A stretch of 64,000 bases of DNA from Scytonema sp035967975 (GTDB lineage Bacteria > Cyanobacteriota > Cyanobacteriia > Cyanobacteriales > Nostocaceae). The stretch covers positions 4,991-68,990 of the forward strand of contig JAWQFQ010000022.1 in assembly GCA_035967975.1 (NCBI GenBank), in the 5' to 3' direction. Shown piece by piece: positions 26,639-34,896 of the stretch (its first letter is position 1; every line of letters starts with the position of its first letter). A program made the translations under genes and the position numbers. Below the pieces are notes generated by a model, which saw nothing but the letters and a program-made list of their open reading frames with translations, was not told where the DNA came from and made no database searches.

Positions 26639-27673
26639 CTATTTTACTGCCTCAATTAAACTAACATCCGATTGGGTTGGAATAATTTTATTGAATGTAA
26701 AACCTGTAGATTTTAACAGATGTTGATACTCAGCTTCTGTGCGCTCCCGCCCGCCAGGACATACGACTAGCATATGTAGATCCCATAATTTAGCAATACA
26801 AGGTTCATTTGCAGAAGAAATGACTTGTTCAATCAGCAATAACTTACTCTGTTTTGTCATAGCCTCATAACAACGCGTCAAAATTTTGCTTGCCCTCTCC
26901 CAATCCCAGTTATGAACGATATGCTTGAGTATATAGATATCGCCTCCTGTTGGGACAGATTCAAAGAAATCTCCTGCTACTAGTTGACACCGATTGCTCA
27001 CACCTGCTCTTTCCAGAAAATTCTCAGCTTTGTCAATCACATTTGGCAAATCGAACACGACTCCTGTCATGGTAGGGTTAGCTTGTAAAATGGCAGCAAG
27101 TAAGATACCGTTGCTCCCTCCAACATCTACTAATTTGCCAACTGAAGAAAAGTCATAAGCTGCTAATACAGCAGCACAATTGGCTGCTGAAAACTCTGTC
27201 ATTGCTTGATCAAAAATTTGACCTACAGTGGGATTTTTCTGATAGTACTCAAAAAGGTTCATCCCGTAAAACTCTTCAAAGGCATTTTTTCCGGTCTGAA
27301 TACTATACATCACATTTAACCAAGCTTGATAAAACTCTTCGCCTAGAAGGATCGCATAGTTTCTTGTTGAGTTTAGGCAATCACTTTGGAGACAAGCTCC
27401 TAATGGGGTTAACCGAAAATAATAAGGTTGAGTCTCAGCGAAAATTCCAAGACTAGCTAAAGCTCGCAACAGCCGATAAAGTGAATCGTTATTGGTGGCG
27501 GTAACACTAGCTATATATTCACAATGCTTCTCACCTTCTTTTAGCAAGTCTGCAATGCCAAGTTTAGCGGCAACATAGATGCACTGTGAAATCCAATAGC
27601 TTGATGCCATTGTTTTTATGGCTATGTGAGGGGGCATTTGGCTATATATAGATTTAAGACTTGATAGACTCAT
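26639..27673 (-). CDS. SAM-dependent O-methyltransferase (acetylserotonin/plant OMT-like)
   Basis: A 344-residue two-domain methyltransferase. An N-terminal winged-helix dimerisation region (about 1-105, with YWISQCIYVAAKLGIADLL and LYRLLRALASLGIFAE) precedes the catalytic domain with the SAM motif LVDVGGSNGILLAAIL and the ILKHIVHNWDWERA segment, whose histidine is the usual catalytic base in this family (H-D/N-W). These enzymes methylate phenolic hydroxyls, which fits the 4-hydroxyl of an aminohydroxybenzoate or a later phenol. The frame is open from a TTG at 27706, but ATG 27673 (MSLSSLKSIYSQMPPH) is the likely start. It is the first gene of the minus-strand cluster; the long gap upstream probably holds its promoter. 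Confidence 0.85.
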   Translation of the reverse strand: MSLSSLKSIYSQMPPHIAIKTMASSYWISQCIYVAAKLGIADLLKEGEKHCEYIASVTATNNDSLYRLLRALASLGIFAETQPYYFRLTPLGACLQSDCLNSTRNYAILLGEEFYQAWLNVMYSIQTGKNAFEEFYGMNLFEYYQKNPTVGQIFDQAMTEFSAANCAAVLAAYDFSSVGKLVDVGGSNGILLAAILQANPTMTGVVFDLPNVIDKAENFLERAGVSNRCQLVAGDFFESVPTGGDIYILKHIVHNWDWERASKILTRCYEAMTKQSKLLLIEQVISSANEPCIAKLWDLHMLVVCPGGRERTEAEYQHLLKSTGFTFNKIIPTQSDVSLIEAVK

Positions 27674-29229
27674 ATAGTTGACGCTTGTAGTTTCATACAG
27701 CTTCAAAATAATTTGGTATAACTTCTAAATTTTTACTGATTAAAAATATAGTGACTTATTTAGGAAGGAACAAGTACCACTTTGTGACTCAAATAACAGT
27801 CCACTTTTGTGACTCATTTGTCACCTGCCTGTTCAATTGGTTAGCAACAGGACTTACGCAACTGGCACAATTGGTCTTGATGCGGCAAAGCCACACCTTT
27901 GAGGGAGCACCATACAACCATAATAAATTGGGTAAAAAATTTACATACCACTTTAGAGGATTTATTTTCCACAGATATATCTTGAGATTTCATTAAGTTT
28001 TTTTTCACTAATTTGTTCAACACTGGAGTTGAGACTAACCCGTGACAAGTTGTTTAGCAAAACGATACTAATGGTCAATCGCAATTAGCTCATTTCAAAT
28101 TTTGACATGATAATATGTACACACTTTACTTGGCGTTGGCGATCGCCCCTAAATAAGAATGTTGTCAGGCTCAGGCGGTGAATGGCACAACAGTCCCTTA
28201 GGGAGATCCATAAAAATAAAATCCCAGCCGAGGGACACAGAGAGGAAAAAGAGCACACGGTTGGAGTCCAGACAAGCGTGGTAAAAATATAACTATCATT
28301 GGGGCGATCGCAACCTGTGGAATTGCAGCCATTCTCATGATGAGAATGATTATGAAAACGAGAGCTAGACAAAATTGAGAGTTTGTATAATATATGATAT
28401 GGTTTTTGTATCAGATTCGATCTGGTGGGTAGTTGGCTCGACTAGGAATACTTTGTGTACTTTGCACGGGAACAAACAACAGATGAACGATTCAGCACTG
28501 AATCTATGAGCTATAAGTTTTTGGCTGAAAGCTAAAAGCTGACCGCTTAAAGTATAGCTTCGAGAAAACAGTGCTTGAGTTGCGGTCAATTTTCACTGAA
28601 TTACCAGATTCAAGCACAGGAACAAACAAACTTTGTCAGATGATAGATGCAGCATTAAGCGCACAGTAAAACCAATGTATCTATAATTCTGTAAAAATTC
28701 TATAACGAAACATTCATAAGATATTCGATAATTTTATATTTCGTTACCTGGGTTGATTTTCTAACGCCGACTTACTGACTAAAAACATATGAAGTCAGCA
28801 CATTTTTATAAATTTTTCCAAAGTATGAGTGTATAACGGGTCCAAAATATGCTTGTAAAAAAATAGCTTTTTTTGTCCAAAGTGCAATCTAGAAAAAAGG
28901 TTGTCAGGTTGTCCGAATATGGGTTGATAACCTCATACTTTTCATGCTATCGTGAATTCGCTTGTTCAAAACTCAAGACGTTTTCGTCTAGTTTTTATAA
29001 AAGTGTTTTTTTGAAAATATGCTATTTTAGTCAACACCCCTGCCTAAAGGTTAAAACCAAACGGTTTCCATGCTCCCGGAGGCTTTTAGATGATGAACAC
29101 AAGGATATTGGCGATCGCAGCCCAAAAACGATGTATTCTATCATGGTTTTTGACCTAATTTTAATCCCATAGGCATCAATAACTTAATCTGTTGTAAATG
29201 GTTGTCCCAGTTTTTACAATACAGCTACT
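27674..29229. other. Long intergenic region between the cluster and its divergent regulator
   Basis: About 1.55 kb with no convincing gene on either strand; the frames at 27751, 28085, 28365 and 28873 lack ribosome binding sites and recognisable sequence. It contains the phrase CAGGACTTACGCA near 27848-27861, which I associate with the ends of cyanobacterial insertion elements. It also has a MITE-like element (28455-28557) and long AT-rich stretches (28680-28870). Decayed mobile DNA is likely, together with the divergent promoters of the O-methyltransferase and MocR genes. Confidence 0.5.
28455..28557. repeat. GTACTTTG-type repeat element, copy 1
   Basis: Begins GTGTACTTTGCACGGGA and ends AAAGTATAG, with a GAGCTATAAG...AGCTAAAAGCT interior. 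The same boundaries and a similar interior occur at 51164-51261, which indicates a dispersed element of about 100 bases. Confidence 0.45.
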
Positions 29230-30759
29230 ATGGAATTTGTCATTACACTTAACAGAGGAAGTTCTCTACCACTTTACCGCCAAATATGTGAGGAGTTACG
29301 ACGCTTGATTCTATCAGGATACTTATTACCTGGACAGCGCATACCTTCCTCACGAGCTTTAGCCAAGTCATGTAAAGTTTCACGTGCTACTGTCAATCTT
29401 AGTTACGAGGAACTTCTCAGCGAAGGGTATCTTAAGTCAAGTCATGGTGCTGGGACATTTGTCAATGACCAAATTCCCAAAACATTTATTCAATCGACGG
29501 ACCCTACTCATCAGCTAACGCAAGCCAAGCAAATAAAGTTATCAAAATACGGTACTCATATCGCCAAGAGTAAACCGTTTAGGCCCATAGAACAACACTT
29601 GCCAATCAACTTTCTTTATAGGCAACCTGCATTTGATCAACTTTCCTTGCAACAATGGGGAAGACTATTGGTACATCACTGTCAATTCAATCTCAAGCTG
29701 CTCGATTATGGCAATGATTTGCTTGGGTACAGAGAGTTACGCAAAGCAATTAGCCTTCACCTAACTCAGTCGAGGGGACTACGCTGCGAAGCCGATCAAG
29801 TCTTAATCGTCAACGGTTCACAGCAAGCTCTCGATCTAGTGACCCGAATTCTCTGTGATAGTGGCGATTGGGTAGGGATGGAAAACCCTGGCTACCTGAA
29901 TGCTCACCACACTTTTCTCGCACAAGGATCTCGAGTTTTACCCGTTCCGGTTGATGAATCAGGAATTGTCATTGAACATCTATTAGGTTTCACAAATGCG
30001 AAGCTCCGCTTTGTTTACGTTACACCTTCTCATCAATTTCCGTCTGGTAGAGTGATGTCATTGTCAAGGAGGTTGGAACTACTATCTTGGGCTCAATCGT
30101 CTGGAGCAATGATTATTGAGGATGATTATGACAGTGCATATAGCTACGGTAATCAATCGATCCCACCACTACAAGAGCTTGATAAAAGTGGTGCAGTTAT
30201 ATACATTGGGACATTTTCAAAGGAGCTTTTTCCAGCTTTGCAGATTGGTTATTTGGTCCTACCTAAACATTTGGTAAATGTGTTTGCCAATGCTAAGTGT
30301 CTTACTGATCTTCAATCACCTCTACTAGAACAGCAAGTCCTTACCGATTTTATTAATGAGGGGCATCTGGAACGTCATATCAAGCGGATACGCAACCTCT
30401 ACTACCAACGTCGGCAAACATTGGTTCAAGCCTTGTCAATGTATTTGGGCGAGTGCGCGACGATTCTGGATGAGAATGCGGGTATGCACCTGATGGTACA
30501 TTTACAAACCAGCTTGAATGATGAAGAGATAATACATCGGGCATCACAGGTGGGTGTGGGACTAATCAGTGCAGCCCAAAACTACTCCAATGCTAGTTAT
30601 GAAGGTAAATTTATCATCGGTTACACTGACTTAACCGTGCAACAGATTCAAGAGGGAATATACAAACTAGCCAAAGTACTCAAAGAGCCAACTACCTACA
30701 CTGACATCTTCCGGTACAGTGTAGACTTGCAAGAATCAGCTTGCTCCTGCAAAAAATGA
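29230..30759 (+). CDS. MocR/PdxR-type regulator (GntR HTH fused to PLP aminotransferase domain)
   Basis: A 509-residue chimera typical of the MocR group. The N-terminal GntR winged helix (about 5-80) includes PLYRQICEELRRLILSGYLLPGQRIPSSRALA and SRATVNLSYEELLSEGYL. A linker follows, then a fold-type-I aminotransferase domain (about 115-490) with VNGSQQALDLVTR, IIEDDYDSAY and the PLP-lysine motif YIGTFSKEL. MocR proteins sense PLP or an amino-acid-derived ligand and control vitamin B6, transport or pathway genes. It is divergent from the O-methyltransferase and is the nearest candidate regulator for the cluster, though 1.5 kb away; no PLP synthase gene is adjacent. The full length is normal for the family. 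Confidence 0.87.
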   Translation: MEFVITLNRGSSLPLYRQICEELRRLILSGYLLPGQRIPSSRALAKSCKVSRATVNLSYEELLSEGYLKSSHGAGTFVNDQIPKTFIQSTDPTHQLTQAKQIKLSKYGTHIAKSKPFRPIEQHLPINFLYRQPAFDQLSLQQWGRLLVHHCQFNLKLLDYGNDLLGYRELRKAISLHLTQSRGLRCEADQVLIVNGSQQALDLVTRILCDSGDWVGMENPGYLNAHHTFLAQGSRVLPVPVDESGIVIEHLLGFTNAKLRFVYVTPSHQFPSGRVMSLSRRLELLSWAQSSGAMIIEDDYDSAYSYGNQSIPPLQELDKSGAVIYIGTFSKELFPALQIGYLVLPKHLVNVFANAKCLTDLQSPLLEQQVLTDFINEGHLERHIKRIRNLYYQRRQTLVQALSMYLGECATILDENAGMHLMVHLQTSLNDEEIIHRASQVGVGLISAAQNYSNASYEGKFIIGYTDLTVQQIQEGIYKLAKVLKEPTTYTDIFRYSVDLQESACSCKK

Positions 30760-30928
30760 CTGTCTCCATATTTAGGGGCTTCTAACCCAAGAATTGGGCT
30801 AACATTCATGACTATTGCCTGTTGCCTATTCCCTGTTGCCTACCCGAAGAGCTTGGGCTTGGTGAATGTTGCCCCCTTGTCCAATCATACCAATAAGGTG
30901 GGATTTGTTATGCAAAGGACAAATGACG

Positions 30929-30957
30929 CAAAAACCCCCTATCTTCAGGAGGGGGAT
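30929..30957 (-). terminator. Rho-independent terminator of the devBCA-like operon
   Basis: Read on the minus strand: CCCCCT, a nine-base loop, AGGGGG, then TTTTTG, 25-50 bases past the DevA-like stop codon. This is a classic hairpin plus T-run. The hairpin also faces the convergent MocR gene. Confidence 0.8.
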
Positions 30958-30981
30958 GTAGTTAATGAAATTTTATATTGA

Positions 30982-31701
30982 CTAATGAACTTTAGAAGCT
31001 GCATACTGTCCGTCATTGCTTAAACGACCATCTTCCATGTAGATAATGCGATCGGCAATGTCAAGAATGCGGTTATCGTGGGTTACAAGTAAGATAGTGC
31101 AAGCTTGTTGTTTTGCTAACTTATGCATCATATCAACAACATCGCGACCAGATTTTTTGTCAAGAGCAGCGGTGGGTTCGTCTGCGAGAACAATTTTAGG
31201 ATGGCTGACTAGCGCACGGGCGATCGCAACCCGTTGTTTTTGTCCTCCAGAAAGACTATCAGCATAATAATTGATACGTTGTCCTAAACCAACTTCTTGT
31301 AAAATATTTGTAGAGATGGCATCCATATCTTGATTCAAATACTCTTCATGAAGTTCTAAAGACATTCTTACATTTTGTTTAGCTGTTAAAAAAGTCATCA
31401 AATTATGGGCTTGGAAAATATAGCCAATCTTCCTTCTTAAATACATCATTTGTTGCTTGTTTGCTCCCCTCATCTCTTGTCCCATAATTTTGAGACTTCC
31501 TTCCTGTACAGAGCGCAAACCTCCCATCATTGTAAGTAAAGTTGTTTTTCCTGAGCCAGAAGGACCAGTCATAATGACAATTTCACCGGGATAAATATTG
31601 AGATTGATATCAAATAAAGCTTGTTTGCGGAGGTCACCTTTACCAAAATAATGATTGAGATTGCGAGCGGAAATAACAGGTTCAGTTGTTAATGATTGCA
31701 T
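30982..31701 (-). CDS. devA: DevA-type ABC exporter ATP-binding protein
   Basis: A 239-residue ABC ATPase of the DevA/MacB-like group. Walker A is GPSGSGKT, the Q-loop is in FQAHNL, the signature is LSGGQKQRVAIARALV, Walker B is KIVLADEPTAALD and the H-loop is LVTHD. In Anabaena, DevBCA with TolC exports heterocyst glycolipids; many paralogues in filamentous cyanobacteria export other lipids or metabolites. The frame is open from a TTG at 31713, but ATG 31701 (MQSLTTEP) has GGAG seven bases upstream. It starts 17 bases after the DevC-like gene and is followed by a terminator. Given the FAAL/ACP genes just upstream, the cargo may be the lipid made there. Confidence 0.87.
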   Translation of the reverse strand: MQSLTTEPVISARNLNHYFGKGDLRKQALFDINLNIYPGEIVIMTGPSGSGKTTLLTMMGGLRSVQEGSLKIMGQEMRGANKQQMMYLRRKIGYIFQAHNLMTFLTAKQNVRMSLELHEEYLNQDMDAISTNILQEVGLGQRINYYADSLSGGQKQRVAIARALVSHPKIVLADEPTAALDKKSGRDVVDMMHKLAKQQACTILLVTHDNRILDIADRIIYMEDGRLSNDGQYAASKVH

Positions 31702-31718
31702 GGTGTACTCCAAAGTTT

Positions 31719-32885
31719 TTAAAAAACATCAGCCGGGTCTGCGGCTTGTAATTTACGCATAGCAATAAAGCCCGAACCACCACACATGATGAGGGTTAAT
31801 AGCAATACCATGATGGCGCGATTGAAATTCATCACAATGGGCAAAAGAGTTGCGGTTTTGGCAATATAGTAAAGTCCCGCAGAAACAGCAAATCCTGGTA
31901 TAAATCCCAAAAGACCCAAAACAATGGCTTCCTGAATCAAAACCCCCACAAGGTATCCATCGCTATACCCCATTGCTTTTAAGGTCGCGTATTCTGGTAG
32001 GTGGTCTGAGACATCAGAGTAAAGAATTTGGTAAACAATCACCATACCTACGATAAAGCCAATGATAGTACCAAATCCGAAGACAAAGCCGATGGGGGTA
32101 CTATTTCCCCAATAAGTTTTTTCTCTTTCTGCAAACTCTGCTAAAGTTAGTACGTCAACATCCTTTGGCAAAGTTGCTTGCAGATTTGCTTGGACTTGCT
32201 TGATATCTGCATTTTGCTTGATGTGAATGATACCGACATCAATCTGGTCGGGTTGGCGTTTAGGGAACAGGTGCAGAAAAGTTGAGTCACTCGCAATCAC
32301 GTTACCATCAGCCGCAAAGGAAGCACCGATAGTAAATAATCCGGCTACTTGCACATTTAAATCATTCAGTTGAGCGGAGAGGGATGATGACTGTTGAAAA
32401 AGCTGGGGAATATCACCGTATTCTGGTCTTCCCGCACGGTCATACAACACTCGATTGAGAATCTGAATTTGTGGTATTTGTTGTTTAATTTCTGGGAGCT
32501 TAAAAGCTGGTTTAGCTGGGTCAATACCGTAGACCAGGATAGGTCTATTAATACCAGTATCGGGATTGCGCCAATACGCAGTATCAACGTACAAAGAACT
32601 GGTTGATTTGACACCTTCAACAGCAGCGGCTTGATATATCCGATTTCTAGTGAAGCTTTTGACAACGAACAGGGTTTCTAGATTGGGACTCACTAAAACC
32701 AAATCAGCATCCATATTTTCGTGGGGGAGGACTGCGGATTTATAAAAAGCTTCCATGAAACCCAATTGAACAAACATTAAGATATCAGCAAAACCGATTC
32801 CTGCTATGGCGATCGCAAGACGAGTTTTTTCTCTGGTGACTTGATTCCACGCTAGAGGAGTTTTGCGAAACAGTTTGCGAAGCAT
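31719..32885 (-). CDS. devC: DevC-type ABC exporter permease
   Basis: A 388-residue permease with a FtsX/MacB-like layout. One transmembrane segment is near the N-terminus (IAIAGIGFADILMFVQLGF), followed by a large periplasmic domain (about 50-255) and three C-terminal membrane segments (about 260-290, 310-345 and 352-372). It has the PLAWNQVTREKTRLAIA start of cyanobacterial DevC proteins. AAGGAG lies just before ATG 32885, and the gene begins 11 bases after the DevB-like stop. It works with the flanking ATPase and membrane fusion protein as a tripartite exporter. Confidence 0.88.
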   Translation of the reverse strand: MLRKLFRKTPLAWNQVTREKTRLAIAIAGIGFADILMFVQLGFMEAFYKSAVLPHENMDADLVLVSPNLETLFVVKSFTRNRIYQAAAVEGVKSTSSLYVDTAYWRNPDTGINRPILVYGIDPAKPAFKLPEIKQQIPQIQILNRVLYDRAGRPEYGDIPQLFQQSSSLSAQLNDLNVQVAGLFTIGASFAADGNVIASDSTFLHLFPKRQPDQIDVGIIHIKQNADIKQVQANLQATLPKDVDVLTLAEFAEREKTYWGNSTPIGFVFGFGTIIGFIVGMVIVYQILYSDVSDHLPEYATLKAMGYSDGYLVGVLIQEAIVLGLLGFIPGFAVSAGLYYIAKTATLLPIVMNFNRAIMVLLLTLIMCGGSGFIAMRKLQAADPADVF

Positions 32886-32896
32886 GATTGATCTCC

Positions 32897-34186
32897 TTAC
32901 AGTTTAATTGCAGTGTTAACTTGCAGGTTAGTTAACCCTGCAACTTTTTGGCTGTCTTCGGGACGCAAGCGAATTCTGACTTCAATCACCCTGCGATCAA
33001 GATTTTCTCCTGGTTGAGTGCTGAAAACTTTTTGTTGGCTAACCTGTAGCCCAATCAGGTTAACAGTTCCCTGTAATTCTCCAGAAAATGACTCACTGGT
33101 GATGACAGCTTGCTGACCTACACGGATTTTGCTAATATCAGTTTGATACACCTCTGCAACGACTTCCATATCGTCGGTTTGTGCCAAATCTGCTATTCCT
33201 TCACTGGTAATCGATTCGCCCGGTCTAGTATAAATCTCTAGAATTCGACCAGCCATCGGTGCTCGAATATACGCTTGGTTCAAGTCTGTTTCCGCCTGTT
33301 TAACTGCGGCTGCGGCTGTATCCACCTCTGCTTGTGATGCTTGTACATCGACTGGACGAACTTCAGCAATTCGGTTTAAGGTCGCTTTGGCTTCGTTTAT
33401 CTGCTCTTTACCTGTACTTTCAATCCGTGCTAGGCTAACTTTAGCTTCGTTCAATTGCTGTTGACCTGTACGTTCAATACGTGCTAAAGTTACTTTAGCT
33501 TCATTCAATTGCTGACTACTTGTTTCTAGGTTCAATCGCTTACTATCAAACAGTGATGCAGAGATAGCTCCTTGTTTGTAAAGCGTTTGATAGCGCTGAT
33601 ACTCAGCTGTTGCATTGTTAAGTTCTGCTTCCAGCTTTTTAATTGTTGCTTGTTGAGCCTGTTTGTCACCCTCCAGTTGTGCTTCTAATCGGCTAATGGT
33701 GCTTTGTTGGGCTACTTTGTCATTTTGCAATTGAGCTTCTAAGCGGCGAATGGTTGCTGATTGAGCACTGATTTCTCCAGTTTTAGCACCAGCTTTCACC
33801 TGCGCTAACTTCGCCTGCGCTACTTTTAACTGTTGTTGTGCTTCTAACAAAGCAGATTGTAAGCGCACCCGACTATCCAAAACGGCGATCGCTTGACCTG
33901 ATTGAACGCGATCGCCCCTCTTAACAAGGAGTTCAGCCACCCGGTCTCTTTCTAGAGTCAACGGAGCAGAAACCCGAATCACCTCTTTTTCAGGTTGTAA
34001 CCTTCCTAAAGCAATGACCTTTTTAACAACTGGAGCAGTTGGAACTGGTGCTGGTTGTTGATTAGTTTTTTCAAATTGAGATATACTATAAAAAGCAGTT
34101 GCACCTGACAAAGCTGTACCTAGGACTATCAGTCCAAACATTGAGCGATAGCGATTCAGCGATTTTGGAAATGTTTGAAGATTCAT
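32897..34186 (-). CDS. devB: DevB-type HlyD-family membrane fusion protein
   Basis: A 429-residue periplasmic adaptor. An N-terminal membrane anchor (about 16-33) is followed by a lipoyl half-motif (ALGRLQPEKEVIRVSAP), a long alpha-helical hairpin (about 105-300) with clear internal repeats (SRLEAQLEGDKQAQQATIKKLEAE and three INEAK-type units), and the second lipoyl half with IRAPMAGRILEIYTRPGESI. The repeats in the hairpin would set the length of the coiled coil that meets TolC. The frame opens at a TTG (34231), but ATG 34186 with GGGAG upstream is the better start. It is first of the three exporter genes and 300 bases downstream of the ACP gene. Confidence 0.87.
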   Translation of the reverse strand: MNLQTFPKSLNRYRSMFGLIVLGTALSGATAFYSISQFEKTNQQPAPVPTAPVVKKVIALGRLQPEKEVIRVSAPLTLERDRVAELLVKRGDRVQSGQAIAVLDSRVRLQSALLEAQQQLKVAQAKLAQVKAGAKTGEISAQSATIRRLEAQLQNDKVAQQSTISRLEAQLEGDKQAQQATIKKLEAELNNATAEYQRYQTLYKQGAISASLFDSKRLNLETSSQQLNEAKVTLARIERTGQQQLNEAKVSLARIESTGKEQINEAKATLNRIAEVRPVDVQASQAEVDTAAAAVKQAETDLNQAYIRAPMAGRILEIYTRPGESITSEGIADLAQTDDMEVVAEVYQTDISKIRVGQQAVITSESFSGELQGTVNLIGLQVSQQKVFSTQPGENLDRRVIEVRIRLRPEDSQKVAGLTNLQVNTAIKL

Positions 34187-34411
34187 GAAAAATGGCTCCC
34201 TACCAGCAAGACAATAAACGAATCGTTGCAATCAGATGTAAACTTAGATTGACAAAAGTTGGATTATATGGATATCATCCAACCTGCATTGTTAACAGAC
34301 GTTAAGCTTGAAAAGCTTGTCTCTAATGTTGTTATAGGGTGAGACAAAATCGTTTATGCAACATCAGGATAAAAAAAAGAAAAAATAAAGCGTATTGGAT
34401 GATAAGAAACA

Positions 34412-34444
34412 AGAAACCCGGTTTCTTGAAGAAACCGGGTTTCT
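34412..34444. repeat. GAAACCCGG-family hairpin, copy 5
   Basis: AGAAACCCGGTTTC pairs with GAAACCGGGTTTCT. It lies 42 bases after the ACP stop codon and upstream of the DevB-like gene, where it could attenuate readthrough from the lipid genes into the exporter genes. There is no T-run. Confidence 0.7.
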
Positions 34445-34486
34445 GAGGTGTCGCAATTTTCACAAATGAAACAAGGCTGGGTATAA

Positions 34487-34744
34487 TTAAGCACTCATAA
34501 GAGAGACCAAATGGTTTGCGAGAGCTTCAATAGTTGGATAATCCCAAGCTAAAGTCGCAGACAACTTCATTCCCAGTAAGCTTTCCAGGTCACCCGACAA
34601 ACTAACTGCGGTCATCGAATTGAGACCATACCCAGCAAAAGGTTCTTGGATATCAATATCTTCCGGATTCAATTCCAACTCTTCAGACACTTTAGAAATC
34701 AACCAAGCTTGAAGTTCTTCTGTACTAAAAGTCTTAACTTGCAT
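34487..34744 (-). CDS. Acyl carrier protein (stand-alone, secondary metabolism type)
   Basis: An 85-residue phosphopantetheine carrier. The attachment site is GYGLNSMTAVSL (serine near residue 43), with Asn instead of the usual Asp before the serine, followed by LEALLGxxL-type helix III sequence (LESLLGMKLSATLAWDYPTIEALANHLVSLM). AAGGAG lies eight bases before the ATG. Its place directly after the two acyl-CoA dehydrogenases and the fatty acyl-AMP ligase suggests it receives the activated fatty acid. The N-terminal 23 residues are identical to the partial ACP at 1-70. Confidence 0.88.
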   Translation of the reverse strand: MQVKTFSTEELQAWLISKVSEELELNPEDIDIQEPFAGYGLNSMTAVSLSGDLESLLGMKLSATLAWDYPTIEALANHLVSLMSA

Positions 34745-34896
34745 TGTCTTTACTCCTTAGAATAGAATGGGTTTTGTTAGAAAAAAAATTGTTCGTTTTT
34801 CTGGTGTTGTAGATTGGTTGTGTAATCTTTGTTTTAGCCTCTGTAAATGTATAGGGAGTAGGTTTGAGATTTATGCATTATGTTCGTAGTAGCGCT

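Noticed and set aside
28085..29172. Several 70-99 codon frames between the O-methyltransferase and MocR genes
   Set aside because: They overlap repeat sequence or AT-rich DNA, lack ribosome binding sites and have irregular composition.
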